Below, piece by piece: positions 22,581 to 33,865 of a DNA stretch of 64,000 nucleotides (the first letter of the stretch is position 1; each line of letters begins with the position of its first letter). The stretch spans positions 13,764,001 to 13,828,000 of the forward strand of contig NC_079876.1 of the NCBI RefSeq assembly GCF_029227915.1. The letters are read 5' to 3'. Made by a program: the position numbers and the translations under genes. The notes under the pieces were generated by a model that had not been told where the DNA came from, made no database searches, and worked only from the letters and a program-made list of their open reading frames with translations. The DNA is from Hydractinia symbiolongicarpus. Taxonomy: Eukaryota; Cnidaria; Hydrozoa; Anthoathecata; Hydractiniidae.

Positions 22581-23632
22581 TTTTTTTGTTTGAGTTTACC
22601 AATTCGCTATGGTGGTATGGGAATTGTGATATTAGTCGAATCATCAAAGAGAGAACATGAAAATTCTGTTGAAATGACAAAACAACTAGCAGAAAGAATT
22701 ACACTACAGCAAATGTCTTATAAATTTGACAAACAGTTACACAATAATATCAAAAGCAAAATCCTTAAACAGAAACAAATGTTGCATAACGAAAAGCTGA
22801 AAGAAATTCGCCAACGCATGACGAATGAGCAATTACGAGCAAATGATTTGGCGACAATGAAAGGTGCTTCAAGTTGGTTGTCAGCACTCCCAATAAAATC
22901 TGAGGATTATGCACTCAACAAAAGAGAGTTTTATGATGCCATACGAATGAGATATCGGTGGGATTTGAAGTTCCTACCAACAATTTGTGTCTGTGGAAAA
23001 CGCTTCACGATTGACCATGCTATGTCATGTGTCAAGGGTGGCTATATTCATCAACGTCACGATGAATTAAGAGATACTTTGGCAAAAATATCTGAAGAGA
23101 TTTCCAATGATGTAGAAACAGAACTGCATTTACAACAGCTGACTGGAGAAAAATTAAGCAATTCTGCAAACTCCACAGATGAAGCTAGACTCGACATTAG
23201 CGTTAGAGGATTCTGGCAACGAGGTCAACGAGCATTTTTTGACGTAAGGGTATTTAACCCATTTGTTTGACATACCTCAATCAGAAACTGCCTAATGCAT
23301 TCAAATCGAATGAAAACATCAAGAAACGTGCATATGGACAAAGAGTGCTAGAAGTAGAACACGGATCATTTACACCGCTGATTTTCACACCATATGGGGG
23401 ATCCAGTCGAGAGACAGAACATTTTATCTCCACTCTGTCGCATAAAGTAGCGGAAAAAAGAAATCTAGAACAAAGTACCGTTACAAACTGGCTTCTGACG
23501 AAATTATCATTTTGTTTACTGCGTTCAGCAATACTCTGTATTCGAGGAACAAGAAATACAAAACGAAGGTTGATAAAAGTAGATGTTGATTGTCTTGAGA
23601 TATCAAATGCAACGAGCCAACTTGTCAACTGA
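22581..23632 (+). pseudogene. RLE-LINE C-terminal part: Cys/His knuckle and restriction-like endonuclease
   Basis: Continues the RT frame broken at 18594. Residues with SLPIRYGGMG follow the RT thumb. CVCGKRFTIDHAMSC forms a C-x-C-x7-H-x4-C knuckle, then DEARLDISV..FFDVRV matches the PD-(D/E)XK-like nuclease core of R2-type LINEs. A frame break at about 23267-23270 separates the last 120 codons (23267-23632). The nuclease would cut the genomic target. Dead through insertion and frameshift. Confidence 0.8.
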
Positions 23633-23763
23633 GAGATTTTTTACTACGCACAATCGCCTGTACTATATCAGTCTGAGAAACGGAGAACTTTGTTTTGCTG
23701 TTTAGCTAGCTATTTTCTTGTCACTTGTAAAGTTTATAATTATTTAATATAAGATATTGATTT

Positions 23764-23786
23764 AAAAAAAAAAAAAAAAAAAAAAA
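23764..23786 (+). other. Poly(A) tail of the RLE-LINE
   Basis: A run of 23 A, directly followed by the proposed 11-bp target duplication. Confidence 0.85.
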
Positions 23787-23797
23787 TTAAATATGGT

Positions 23798-24306
23798 ACC
23801 AAGCGTAAATAGTGCCGTTTCAAGTTTAGGTCAAATCTGCCTACACTTTTTAGCCACGTGATACATAAAACACTTTTACTAACATCACATGACCTTTTCT
23901 CGGACACATAGCGCCTCAAACTCAATCTAAGCCATATCACAACTGACAGTAGGGCTTGTTATGTTAAAGAAAACGAAGAAAGAAAGGGAAAATGTTAATC
24001 TAGCTAGTATATCACTACTTTTTTACATGTAATGAACCCTTTCTTATTCTCACTCACACCTAAGGCTAGTAGCATAAAACTACTGACTGAGCTGGAATAA
24101 TAATAGAACTTAAATAGCTATAGCTAGCTACTTGAATTGAAGAGTTAGCTAGCAATAGCATAAAAAATATCAAACAGTAGCATAATGGCTAGTATAAAAC
24201 TAGCTACAAAGAAATAGATTTTCTGGCTATAGCTAGCTAGCTTTACATATACTACACAGTGAGTGAGATAATACACTCAATCACTGTGTCATGTTTTTTT
24301 GCGTGC
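23798..24306. repeat. TAGC-rich intergenic DNA
   Basis: No gene. Dense clusters of TAGC/GCTAGC, continued at 24438-24456 as TAGCTAGCTAGCTAGCTAC. Similar clusters occur at 8.33, 12.69-12.93 and 27.72 kb. Confidence 0.6.
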
Positions 24307-24366
24307 GCAGAAATGGAGGTAAAAGGTGTCCGCTTGGTTTGTTTATATTTTTACCTCCGTTTCTGC
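24307..24366. repeat. 60-bp perfect-looking hairpin
   Basis: The arms GCAGAAATGGAGGTAAAA and TTTTACCTCCGTTTCTGC pair with one mismatch over 18 bases around a 24-base loop. It may be a solo MITE core or a transcribed hairpin. Confidence 0.65.
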
Positions 24367-25970
24367 AAGTAAATATCAGGACTGTGATTCCATGTATTCT
24401 ACTTTGTAAGAATGTCCCATCACGTATATAGCTTGTTCTAGCTAGCTAGCTAGCTACAATCACCCACAAAATGTGTTGCCCCTGGCAATTTTATACCACA
24501 GACTAAGAACCAAAAAGTTTAGCAAAGTCTGGAAATGAACATAGCTGGCCAGATATTTTGCAGATAGTACGTTCCGTTATTACCCATGATCAATGTTTAT
24601 AAAGATATGTCACATGTAATCAGTTATGTTGCTTAGCCACAAAGAGCAGTTTTTAACATTGAGGGGGGGATAGAGAGCCATATTCTTTGTAGCGGTTGTA
24701 GCTATATATATATTGTACGCACGTTAGGGAATAAACTTTTTTAACCCTGCTGCTAAGCACACACCAGTGTGGCTCAAGTTACAGAAACTAAAATTATTTC
24801 AATATACATAACATATATATAGCTAGGGAAATTCTTTCAACATCATTTCTTATTACTGAGGCTTTTTAAATTCCGATAAGCGGTTCTCATGCAACCGTCA
24901 ACATATATTAAAAGTCTTTAATTATATAATTATTTCCTATTTAATTTCCCAAGATGTACAAATAATGTTCCTAACTTCTGTTTCTGTAACTTGACCTGAT
25001 CTTACATCAACAGGGCTCTAGCAACGTTTTTGTTCAGTTTGGGATAAGAGCTTTTTATCCTACTGTCATAAAAACCTGTTTGCAAAATAAACATATATAT
25101 ACTGCTGTTTGTTTTTTAGCTGGACAGGGTAACAATGGGCTGTTTCCGCTGTATTTTTTTAAACTGAATTACAATAAAGGTTTTTTGGAAAATGTGTTTA
25201 AGCCTATCAGATGTCACGATTAATTTTGATCTTTCACAGAAACTTTTCCCATAAAATATTGCAGTTTTTTTACTTTGAGAGGGTAAAAACAGGTTATAAA
25301 CTGTATTTTTATTTTTAAATGTTACAAAATTTTCCAGAAAGTAAAATTGTTTTAGGAGCGTAGGATAATAACAGGTTGTTAACTGTCTGTTTGTTTGAAC
25401 CGACGTTAGGATAGGTTTTATGCCGAAACGTATGTGCGAAACAGTATATCTGTACAAATCACTAAGCCCAGTGTTAACAACAAGCTGTTACCTGTGTTTC
25501 TATTTAACAGAAGTTGCGCTAATATTTTATTTGAAATCTTATTAAACATATATGGATGTGCAACATTGTTTACCTATATTAAGCGCTTACCCTGGATTGA
25601 AATTCACTTTTTAAGTTTTGCGAGAAACATTTTGAGAAATTTGCTAAGATGGGCACAACATATAAACCGTATTTTTGAAGAAAAGTTATTATTTGAAAAA
25701 TATATTACACCTGAAACATCTTACTGGTGTGTGTGCTTCACATAATTTATGATATACTGCATACTTGTACTTAAGCGATCCACATAAATGTGTGGCACAG
25801 TTTACAAAACTTATAAATCTCTCTACACCAGACGTTTAACGCCTGGTGTTGGAGTTACTTGTGACTAAACCAGACATTTCAATGCCAGGTCCCCCTGTCT
25901 AGTTACTAAAAAGACTATGTGAACATATATAAGATGCACATGTAAATTTTTTTTATATATGTATATTCAT
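24367..25970. other. Intergenic, minor repeats only
   Basis: No supported gene. A two-copy repeat near 25823-25905 carries CCAGAC(G/A)TTT and GCC(T/A)GG in each copy. Confidence 0.4.
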
Positions 25971-26039
25971 GCCCTGTTGGTCTAATATCTATGATACTCA
26001 TGCAAATGAGAGATCCAGGTTCAAATCCTGGACAGGGCT
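25971..26039 (+). tRNA. tRNA-Pro-like gene with a shortened anticodon loop, probable pseudogene
   Basis: The acceptor stem GCCCTGT/ACAGGGC pairs at all seven positions, and the T arm CCAGG-TTCAAAT-CCTGG is perfect. The 5' half TTGGTCTAA..TATGATACTC resembles eukaryotic tRNA-Pro, and the B box GGTTCAAATCC is canonical. The anticodon arm reads CTCAT-GCAA-ATGAG, a five-pair stem closed by only four bases, so three loop bases are missing (69 nt in place of 72) and no anticodon can be assigned. No T run follows closely. It may be a tRNA pseudogene or the head of a SINE. Confidence 0.6.
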
Positions 26040-26626
26040 AGGAAAAATAAAATTATCTTGCATCTACAACAGGCAGGTATTCATAAGTATATGATATTAG
26101 CTATATTGAGTATAATAGGTAATTATTGAGTTGCGGAGGGGGGAATTCCGTACATTCATCACTTTCATTTATAGAGCCCAAAAATGCTTTGTTTTTGTAA
26201 TAGATCTATCACTTTATGGTAAAAAGTTTTGTGTTGATAAACCTGCTAGGCACAAGAAACCAAAAAGGCGTTTTTTTACACTTTTTTTGCCTTTCTCGTG
26301 GACTTCTCTGATTATTTCCAATTCTTGACTTTTTAATGTTGTTGTCATTGGAACCAAGTTAATTTTTAATCTCAGGTTTATCAAAAAATGATAGTTTTTT
26401 CAGCGTTATGACTGATTGTTTGAATATTTGTACTGGCACATAATTCTGCTAACATGATTCACTGTATATTGACCTGATATAAATTTGAGACCTTTTTTAT
26501 GAGCCATTGAATTTGAAATATTTGCACCTCGATATGTTCTATACTCCTGCCCTAATATGATACATAGCTTAGACATATTGAGTATACACATTCTTTGAGT
26601 TGTAGGGGCAGATTTTCTATTAAGGT
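26040..26626. other. Intergenic, nothing recognised
   Basis: AT-rich with chance frames only. Confidence 0.4.
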
Positions 26627-26880
26627 GCCTGCCTCTGCCTTGCCATTCCCTGGCCTTGCCAGCGCTGACTGTTTCTTTGCCTACTCTTCCTATGCCTTTT
26701 CTGGTGCCTGCCTACTATGCCTTGCCTGAGCCTTCCATGCCTTGCCTACCCTGCTTTGCCTACCCCTACCTTGCCTACCCCTGCCTTTCTGATTCCTCTT
26801 CCTGTTTCCTTGCCTGGCTTTGGCCGTACCCTTTCCTTGGCCATGCTTAATGCCTTTGCCTTGGCAACCTCTCCGCAACA
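26627..26880. repeat. CT-rich degenerate minisatellite
   Basis: Dense irregular repeats of CCTTGCC, CCTGCC and CCATGCC. Strong strand asymmetry (pyrimidine-rich on plus) against an AT-rich background. Overlapping open frames on both strands are by-products of low complexity. Confidence 0.85.
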
Positions 26881-28088
26881 CTTTCTATATTGATTGTTAA
26901 AAAGATTTCTGGGTTTTCTAAAGGCATGCATCCCACGGGAATTACAAATAAATGTCTAGGTAGCTATATAGCTAGCCATGGCGAGCTAACGTGTAGTTAC
27001 TTAGCTACTTAGAGCTAACATAAAAAATAAGAAAAATTAAAAACACGTGAAAGTTGCGGGACAGAAACTATAAAAGGCGAGGTACGTACTGTAAAATTAA
27101 TAACTTACGAAATGATCACTTTGTTTCGATTTGTTCGCCACCCACCCCCAATGAAGCCAGGTTCGAAGAAATTAATTCTCCATCGTAGGCTTTCCGTACA
27201 CGAGAAAAGCAATACTTAGAACCCTGCACCTGAATCGGGGTCCAGAACTGCAGTTCGAAAACGTTTCTTTCGTAAGATCGTCCTCAGAGGCTTTTCCTCT
27301 TTTTTGGCATCAAGGCCTGCAGTTTACATCCGAAATAGATAATTTATTTGCGCGTCATAATATATGCAACGATTAGAGGTTGGATGGGAGGATGAACCAG
27401 ACTCATCCTCGCCTCTAGGGTTTGTTGCCTATGCCAGGGCCGCTAGCGCTTACTCAGACCTTGACCTTTCGGATCATGTTCATCAGTAATGAATTTACCA
27501 TGCTAAAGCACATTATATTGCTGTTTAAACGTCAGCATGCTTCTGCGAAAACATTTATTTGCTAGCTTAGAGAAGGGATCGTAGTGTAGTGTAGCGTAGG
27601 TATAAAGACTGGAGGTTGCTAATTTTGACCCAATTTTAAACCTATCATTAATCTGGGTTGCTTATAAAAAATTATTAAGCCAGCATTTATAAGACATTGA
27701 AAACTTATTTTATACCTAGCTAGCAAACTATCTAAGCTAGCTTTCATCTTGTTTCCTTTATTGAATATATTATATGCCGTCCCGTTATGAAAAAAGAGAC
27801 AAAGAGTCCTGTGATCGAGGTGTAATGGTGTAAAGAAAGCCTAAAAAGCCTAAGTTTAAAGTATCCGAGAGATGAGCATTTTTATATGCAGTGAAAGGGA
27901 AATTATGTTTGCTCGGAGATCATTCTTACTCAAAGCATTAAAGAGGACAGGATTTCCTAATAATGATCACGTGAGGAAATACAATTGAAATACCCAGTAA
28001 AAAAGCGCAGTCAGTACCGTTATCCGATTAAGCTCTCAGCACTTAAAAGCACCCTCCACGATTAAGTGCCCATGCAAAAATTCAAAAA
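26881..28088. other. Intergenic, nothing recognised
   Basis: Includes a locally GC-richer part (27.1-27.5 kb) without a long frame. No RNA gene could be identified. Confidence 0.4.
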
Positions 28089-28140
28089 CTAGTCGGTTGC
28101 CCGTGCAAAAATCCACGGGTTCGCCCGGCCTTTTTATACA
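28089..28140 (-). mobile_element. Helitron-like 3' terminus
   Basis: On the minus strand the sequence ends GGGCAACCGACTAG followed by T, with CCCGTGG..CACGGG just inside that can pair. CTAG|T with a preceding hairpin is the Helitron 3' signature. The matching 5' end was not found, so the extent to the right is unknown. Confidence 0.45.
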
Positions 28141-29399
28141 GCATTAAGGGGGATCTTTCTGAGAATTTTGTTCACGCGTTTAATCCTATTTTCTATCCGA
28201 AAATCCAGAAAAAACGGATTTGGGGACAATCTTTGGTTTTTATTTATGCGGACAATATGTTAATAACTTCTACTTTGTCAGGAACTATGAATAGAATGTA
28301 AAAATTCGCACAAGTGCTGACATCAGCAAAAATTCATCTCTGCTATTTTGTTTTATTCAAGACGTGTATGCACAGATTAATTCAATCTCGACAACCGACT
28401 TTTTCTGATACCGCGAAACTCCGCATAAAATCGCCATTACTTAAAATTGATAGAAAATAGCACATTAGAAAGGAATTATTATATTGAAAATGTACACTAA
28501 CGTTACAATAAACCCATGAAAAATATACCTTTAAAAATTCTACATGCAACTTTGTCACAATCTTTTACAGATAAAAAAGACTTTAGATAAAATGACGCAA
28601 ATAAAAAATAGATTTAAAAATTCTACATGCAAGAATGTCACAATCTATAAATGCAGTTTAAATATTACTTGTGCAAATTACAATATAAGTCCTCATAAAT
28701 CATAAAATCAAATAAAAATAGATTTAACATAACTACAAACAAGTCTGCTACTGCAGTTACAAGAAGACTTAAATCACGTAAAAAAGTGAAACATAATATA
28801 CCATGCTACACCTGAACAACAATTCCCTATACCATGCTTATGCAGTTTTAAACACGTGAAACATTTGTAACAATGCGTTGTAGGATCATTGCTAACATGA
28901 TTTTTAAATGGAAATATCTGGTGATTTTTTGATATTTGATTTTATCATTAATGTGTCATTGCTTCTGTACAAAATTAAAAATATGCTAACAAAAGCTTAA
29001 ATAAACCTCTTCGTAGTTTTAGTTTACACATTCTGTTACCCCTCTTTGTTATTAAGAACTACAACCCTCGAAAATACATATTGGGAATTTCATTTTGAGC
29101 TCACCCTTCCCCCCATAGTCAAGATGGTATTTGCCTAGCTGATTTATTCAGAAGTAGTTCAGGAACCGCAGAGGAAAATAACATTGACTTTTTGAGGGAA
29201 AGGGGGACAGTTGAAAGACATTATGACAAAATACAAGGAAAGAAGGCCTAATTGGCCATTTATCACCTTTTTTACCAAATATTTTTTCAGAGGTTGTCTG
29301 AATTTTGAAAATTTAAAAAAATTCATAACTTTAGAATTACTGGTCTTTTGACTTTAATATTTTGCATATTCAACTAACAGGTAACAAGTTTTACGTATG
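28141..29399. other. Intergenic, nothing recognised
   Basis: AT-rich with chance frames only. Possibly the body of the Helitron-like element to its left. Confidence 0.35.
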
Positions 29400-30560
29400 T
29401 GTTGTTATTATTTGAGAAATCAATAATGGCGGATATGAGCTGCAATATTTGTGATTTTCATGATTAGTCTGAAAAATTGAGAGTTTACCTAATATGTGTT
29501 ATATTTTTAGCTATAAAAATGAAATATCAAAAATTGAGAAAATCCCATGCTGTACACATTTATGTCTTTCACAAAGACAAAGGGGTTAAGAGATCCGCGA
29601 TATACGAAAGAGATATAAACACTACTCTAAATCCTCCGTGTATAGACACACAAAACTGATATTGCACAGAATCTGATGACAGAAGACATGCAAATGCTGG
29701 AAGGCCAAAATCGTTAACAGTACAAGATAAGGGAATTACACTGGCTACAGGAGGAAGAAGGCACCTTTGCGTCAAATCATCTAGGGGTCTGTGCTAATGC
29801 AACTTATGTCACAAAAATGCACAGTTCGTAACCATCAGAAAAAGGCAGGATTAACTACCAACAGACGAGAAAAAAGGAAAGAATGTCCATCAATGATTTG
29901 TTTAAAAGGCGGATGTTTTGTGAATTATGCAGATGTTTGGAAACAAGGGATTTCATTTCATTTGGATTGCAAAAGTTTTTAACATAAGAAGAATCCAAGG
30001 GACCAAGCCAGAGCCTATCATAGCCAGGAATGGAGAAGGAAAAGTGAGGGATTAAGCCAAGGTTGTACTGCAAAGACCAGAAATGTGGAAAGTGGTGGCA
30101 AGATGGCGCAGTTCGTTGTGGCCATTGCGTACGATAAATAATATGTGAAAGATATGATAAAATGAACGGCAAGTATTTTCAGATTTTATTGCGCAAAATT
30201 TTGATTTTATGTTTTCGTAATGTGAAGCGAAAGATGAAAAAATTTTTTGCAGGATGGATTTTGAAGAGAAAATTTTTCTTGTGCTGTTATAGAAAAGGTT
30301 AGGGGCTAAGATATTTAAGATATCTCCTCGCAGTTCGGATTTAAATCCTGATGAGAATTTTTTTAACATTATAACAGAACAGTTGGAAAGTGATGCGATA
30401 ACACATGAAAAACATTACACATGAGAATTTTGAGGCTTTTGTTCAACAAGTCCATAATACAATGCTGAATTAATCTTTTAAAAAACGTAACAAAATTATA
30501 GACAGCATGCCTAATCGAACAAAACAAACAAGTTTATATAAAATATTAACAAAGTTTTTC
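29400..30560 (+). pseudogene. Decayed Tc1/mariner-like transposase
   Basis: Reading across several frames gives, in order, a helix-turn-helix-like segment with a GRPKSLTVQDKG motif near 29700, a Lys/Arg-rich middle and, near 30330-30480, the typical end of Tc1/mariner transposases (SDLNPDEN, then ENFEAFVQQ and DSMPNR). Many stops and frame changes show that it is dead. Family members cut and paste DNA at TA sites using a DDE/D catalytic triad. Confidence 0.6.
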
Positions 30561-30749
30561 ATGTTATTGCTGGAAATATAACGGTTAACCGAATGACAAA
30601 ACCCAGCTTAAGAGAGTTTGCAAACATTTTTCAAGCCTAAAACACTAAATTATTGCTTTTATGTTTAATTTAAGGAAATACCAACGGTTAACCCAACTGT
30701 TCCTTAAAAAATATTATATAATCATTATACAACGGGGAATGCCTTGCCA

Positions 30750-31112
30750 CTAATATTGTTAACAAGGTCGAAGTCAACACCAACGAACGGAGAGCCAACT
30801 ATTATTGCACATCGGAAAGCGAATTTAAAAATAGATTCAACAACCACACCAAATCGTTACAGCACCAAAAGTACAAAAAGGAGACTGAGCTTTTGAAGTT
30901 TATTTGGAAGTTAAAGCATGAAGAAAAAGAATTCACCATTAACTAGTCTATAGCCACGCGTGCAAGACATACAAAGGTGGTACCAATTGTTGTGACTTCT
31001 GTTTCACAGAAAAACTGTGTATTTTGAGAGCTGACTCTAAAAATCTGTTAAACAAAAGGAACAAGCTCATCAGCAAATGTTGTCATAGAAACAAATATGT
31101 AGTTAACAATGT
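30750..31112 (+). pseudogene. Penelope-like element fragment (GIY-YIG endonuclease end)
   Basis: One frame reads FKNRFNNHTKSLQHQKYKK then ETELLKFIWKLKHE. After frame changes come Cys-rich and LLNKR..SKC pieces. This is the terminal GIY-YIG region of Penelope-like retroelements, of a family distinct from the one at 32.4 kb. No RT remains. Confidence 0.55.
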
Positions 31113-31293
31113 AAAATAAAGTCACAATTGTAAATCCCTTGGTCAACTGTAATTTTGTAATTTTATAAAACAATTTCACATTTTGTAGTCACTTGTAGTT
31201 TGAGAATTGTTGAGAAACATGAAACTCAGAGTTGGCACTAAATTTTATGTGGTTACTTAGTTTTACTTTAACATATATATTATTATGTAATTA

Positions 31294-32102
31294 CTAGCCG
31301 GGAAACCCGGTGTCGAAACGCCCTGAGGGGTGCTTAATAAGAGTCGTAAACTGTGCCACACGGTCAGGTGGGTCCTTTAGTACAGGTATGCAGTATGCCG
31401 TAAATCAAGCAAAGCGCATACACCATTATAGTGTTGCAACTGTCACATATTTTTCAAAAAAGAACTTTCCCACAACAAAAGCTGAAATAAAAAAAGTTTA
31501 CAAGCCGTTGTTACTCCGTCATAGCAAATACAATTAGTCAATATTATTTTATTTTGCGGAATCAGTTTCAGTAAACGTTAAAAAATTAATCGTGACATCG
31601 GGCTAAGCGTTTAGTACAGTTAAACAGAGTTGAAGAGGCGTGAAGGGACAATACCCTTTTGAAAAAACTTTCTCGCAGACTCTGTTTAAATAAAAACACA
31701 AGAAACAGTCCATTACCAACACAGGGTTGAGTGGTTAGTCCAGGTAAACAAAAACAAAGAAACTGCAATCTTGTTAGAATACAAATAGAAGTATCAGAAA
31801 GAAAAATTAAAGCAAACAGTTAAGAAGCTTTTCTTTCTCCAGCAATGAGTTGGTTCAATCTGCTTGCCAATTTCGGACCGATAACATAAAAATCGTTGCT
31901 AAGAAATATGAAGAGCTTTAGTTTCTGATTGGTCATTTATATAAAACTCCGCCCCTGATTGGACCTTTATTTTAGCGGCAATTGTCCCTGTGCCAGTGGG
32001 GGCCCAACGGTTTCTCGCCCTGTATATTTTGTATTTCGTGCGTGGTTAACACAAGTCGCTTTTGACGCACAAACAGACAGACGACGGCTATTATTATAGA
32101 GA
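31294..32102 (-). mobile_element. Non-autonomous Helitron-like element, 809 bp
   Basis: Minus-strand 5' end TCTCTATAATAATAGCC is preceded by A. The 3' end is CCGGG-TTT-CCCGG (a five-pair hairpin) directly followed by CTAG and then host T. TC..hairpin-CTAG inserted between A and T, without target duplication or inverted repeats, is the Helitron signature. No Rep/helicase coding was found; the frame at 31310-31537 is meaningless. Similar 5' ends (TCTATAATA..TGTCTGT) recur at 40.91 and 62.02 kb. Confidence 0.65.
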
Positions 32103-32561
32103 TATATTTATATTTTTATTAAAAAATTAGGTCCTTAAAATATTTGCCCTTTACTGTTTTCCAGCCTACCATTGCATTTTCTTGCTGACCACAAAAATTT
32201 TTTGATCCTTTAATATTCTTTTATTTTCCCAGTATTTCGCTGATTTCCGACACAAAAATGGTTAAACTACTGACGTAAGTTAATTCTCCATAAGTATAAG
32301 CATAGTTAAATAAAAATATAGCAAACAAATCGCTAAACAAATGAATAATCAAAACAAAAGAGTACCTTGATTGAATTGGTGTGTATGTTCAGACTTTTGG
32401 AACTAAAAACGAACACAACTCTTTAACGACGTTTCGGCCGTACGACGGCCATTTTCAAGTATAGCTATTTACAATTGACAAATTCAACACTATATACAAA
32501 ATATTGTACGATATATCATCGTACGATCAAATATTCCATAGGGGCAAGTCAATTTTTGCAA

Positions 32562-33702
32562 AAGTGATTTTCGTAAACTCCTCTCTCTGGCCACAGAAAA
32601 TTCTTATTTCACGTTTGACGGTCAACTATTCCAGCAAGTCGATGGGGTAGCTATGGGATCACCTCTTGGCCCCAGCCTTGCTAATGCTTTTCTTTCGCAC
32701 CACGAAAAGACTTGGTTGGATAATTGTCCATCATCCTTTAAGCCAGTGTATTATAGAAGATATGTTGATGATGTTTTTGTGTTGTTCTCATCTCCTAGCC
32801 ATTTGCCTCTATTTAAGGACTATCTTAATAGGCAACACATCAACATATCTTTCACGTCTGAGTGCGAGGCCGATAAAACTCTTCCGTTTCTTGACGTATC
32901 TGTTTCTCGCAATGAATCGAAGTTTGTTACATCTATCTATAGGAAGCCTACATTTAGTGGTGTTTACACGAATTACAACAGCTTTTTGCCGGAAGAATAT
33001 AAAACGGGTTTGATAATGACATTGATTTTTCGGATATTTAAGATTGTTTCTGATTTTTCTAGGTTTCACTTAGAAATGCAAGATCTTAGAAACATTCTGT
33101 TAAGAAATGGCTACCCGTCAAGTTTGATTGATCAATGCATTAAGTCTTTTCTCGACAGAATGTTTCAAGATAAGAAAGTTTTCAGTACCGTGCCTAACTT
33201 AGAAGTTCTTATTATTTTGCCATATTTGGGTAATATATCGTTGAAACTGCGAACTCACTTAGTTAAAACATTTGATAAGCATCTTCCGTGCTGTAAGCTT
33301 AGGGTTATTTTCAAATCGGGTTGTAGAATTGGCAATTTTTTCCGGTTTAAGGACCGTGTTTCAAAGGCTCTGCGTTCAAAAGTCGTATATAAATATCAGT
33401 GTGATGGCTGCAATGCCATCTATTATGGGAAAACTATGCGACATTTGAAAGTTAGAGCCTGCGAACACATGGCCGTTTCTGCCTTGACTGGAAAATCCGT
33501 CAAATCTATTAACCTTAGTGCGGTTTTGGAGCATGTTGTTTTCTGTAAAAATAGACCATCTTTAGATAATTTTTCTATTATCTCCTCCGCATCTAATAAT
33601 TTTGATTTGGAATTGAAGGAAAGCTTGTTAATCCGTAGGGATAAGCCAATTCTTAATAGAAATATTGCATCAATGCCATTATTTCTATTTTCAGATAATT
33701 GA
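32562..33702 (+). pseudogene. Penelope RT (5'-truncated) plus GIY-YIG endonuclease
   Basis: The open frame enters in mid-RT. GVAMGSPLGPSLANAFL is RT motif B' and RRYVDDVFVLF carries the catalytic YVDD (about residue 37 counted from Met 32653). A connector follows, then a C-terminal GIY-YIG nuclease with YQCDGCNAIYYGKT, R and E(H) positions. The upstream RT motifs, including the first catalytic Asp, are gone. The stop codon lies inside the right terminal repeat. No in-frame stop occurs in about 380 codons, so the copy is fairly young, but it cannot code an active enzyme. Confidence 0.88.
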
Positions 33703-33799
33703 CTTGCCCCTACGGAATATTTGATCGTACGATAATATATCGTACGATATTTTGTATATAGTGTTGAATTTGTCAATTGTAAATAGCTATACTTGAAAA

Positions 33800-33824
33800 T
33801 GGCCCTCGTACGGCCGAAACGTCG
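33800..33824 (+). ncRNA. Hammerhead-ribozyme-like motif in the Penelope terminal repeat
   Basis: GGCC-CTCGTAC-GGCC forms a stem-loop followed by GAAAC and GTC, as in stem II and the GAAA core of a hammerhead. It is mirrored in the left repeat (about 32440-32462) on the other strand. The CTGATGA side of the core would be CTTGAAAA here, so it is degenerate or inactive. Confidence 0.35.
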
Positions 33825-33865
33825 TTAAAGAGTTGTGTTCGTTTTTAGTTCCAAAAGAGTACCTT

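Larger units (their letters stand above)
15902..23797 (+). mobile_element. RLE-type LINE (R2/NeSL-like group), full length but split by another LINE
   Basis: A 23-base poly(A) run (23764-23786) is followed at once by TTAAATATGGT (23787-23797). The same 11-mer occurs at 15902-15912, giving a plausible target duplication and a near full-length insertion. The element encodes a C2H2 finger, a reverse transcriptase with YADD, and a C-terminal Cys/His knuckle followed by a PD-(D/E)XK-like restriction endonuclease region. That is the order typical of R2, NeSL, Hero and Utopia-type LINEs. About 4 kb (18595 to about 22580) is a later insertion of a different LINE. Coding is also broken by frame changes, so the copy is dead. 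Confidence 0.8.
32369..33852 (+). mobile_element. Penelope-like element with 156-bp inverted terminal repeats
   Basis: Inverted repeats of equal length lie at 32399-32554 and 33697-33852. The 13-mer AAAAGAGTACCTT flanks the insertion at 32356-32368 and 33853-33865, a target duplication. Thirty bases lie between the left duplication and the left repeat, recalling the short extension next to one terminal repeat in known Penelope elements. The ORF is truncated at the 5' side. Penelope elements often have inverted or tandem terminal repeats that contain hammerhead ribozymes. Confidence 0.85.

Noticed and set aside
26656-26931. Overlapping frames in CT-rich DNA
   Set aside because: Low-complexity sequence opens all frames; the peptides are Pro/Ala or Gly/Lys repeats.
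31310-31537. 75-codon frame
   Set aside because: Lies in the non-coding Helitron-like element, starts at a terminal hairpin and matches no Rep/helicase.
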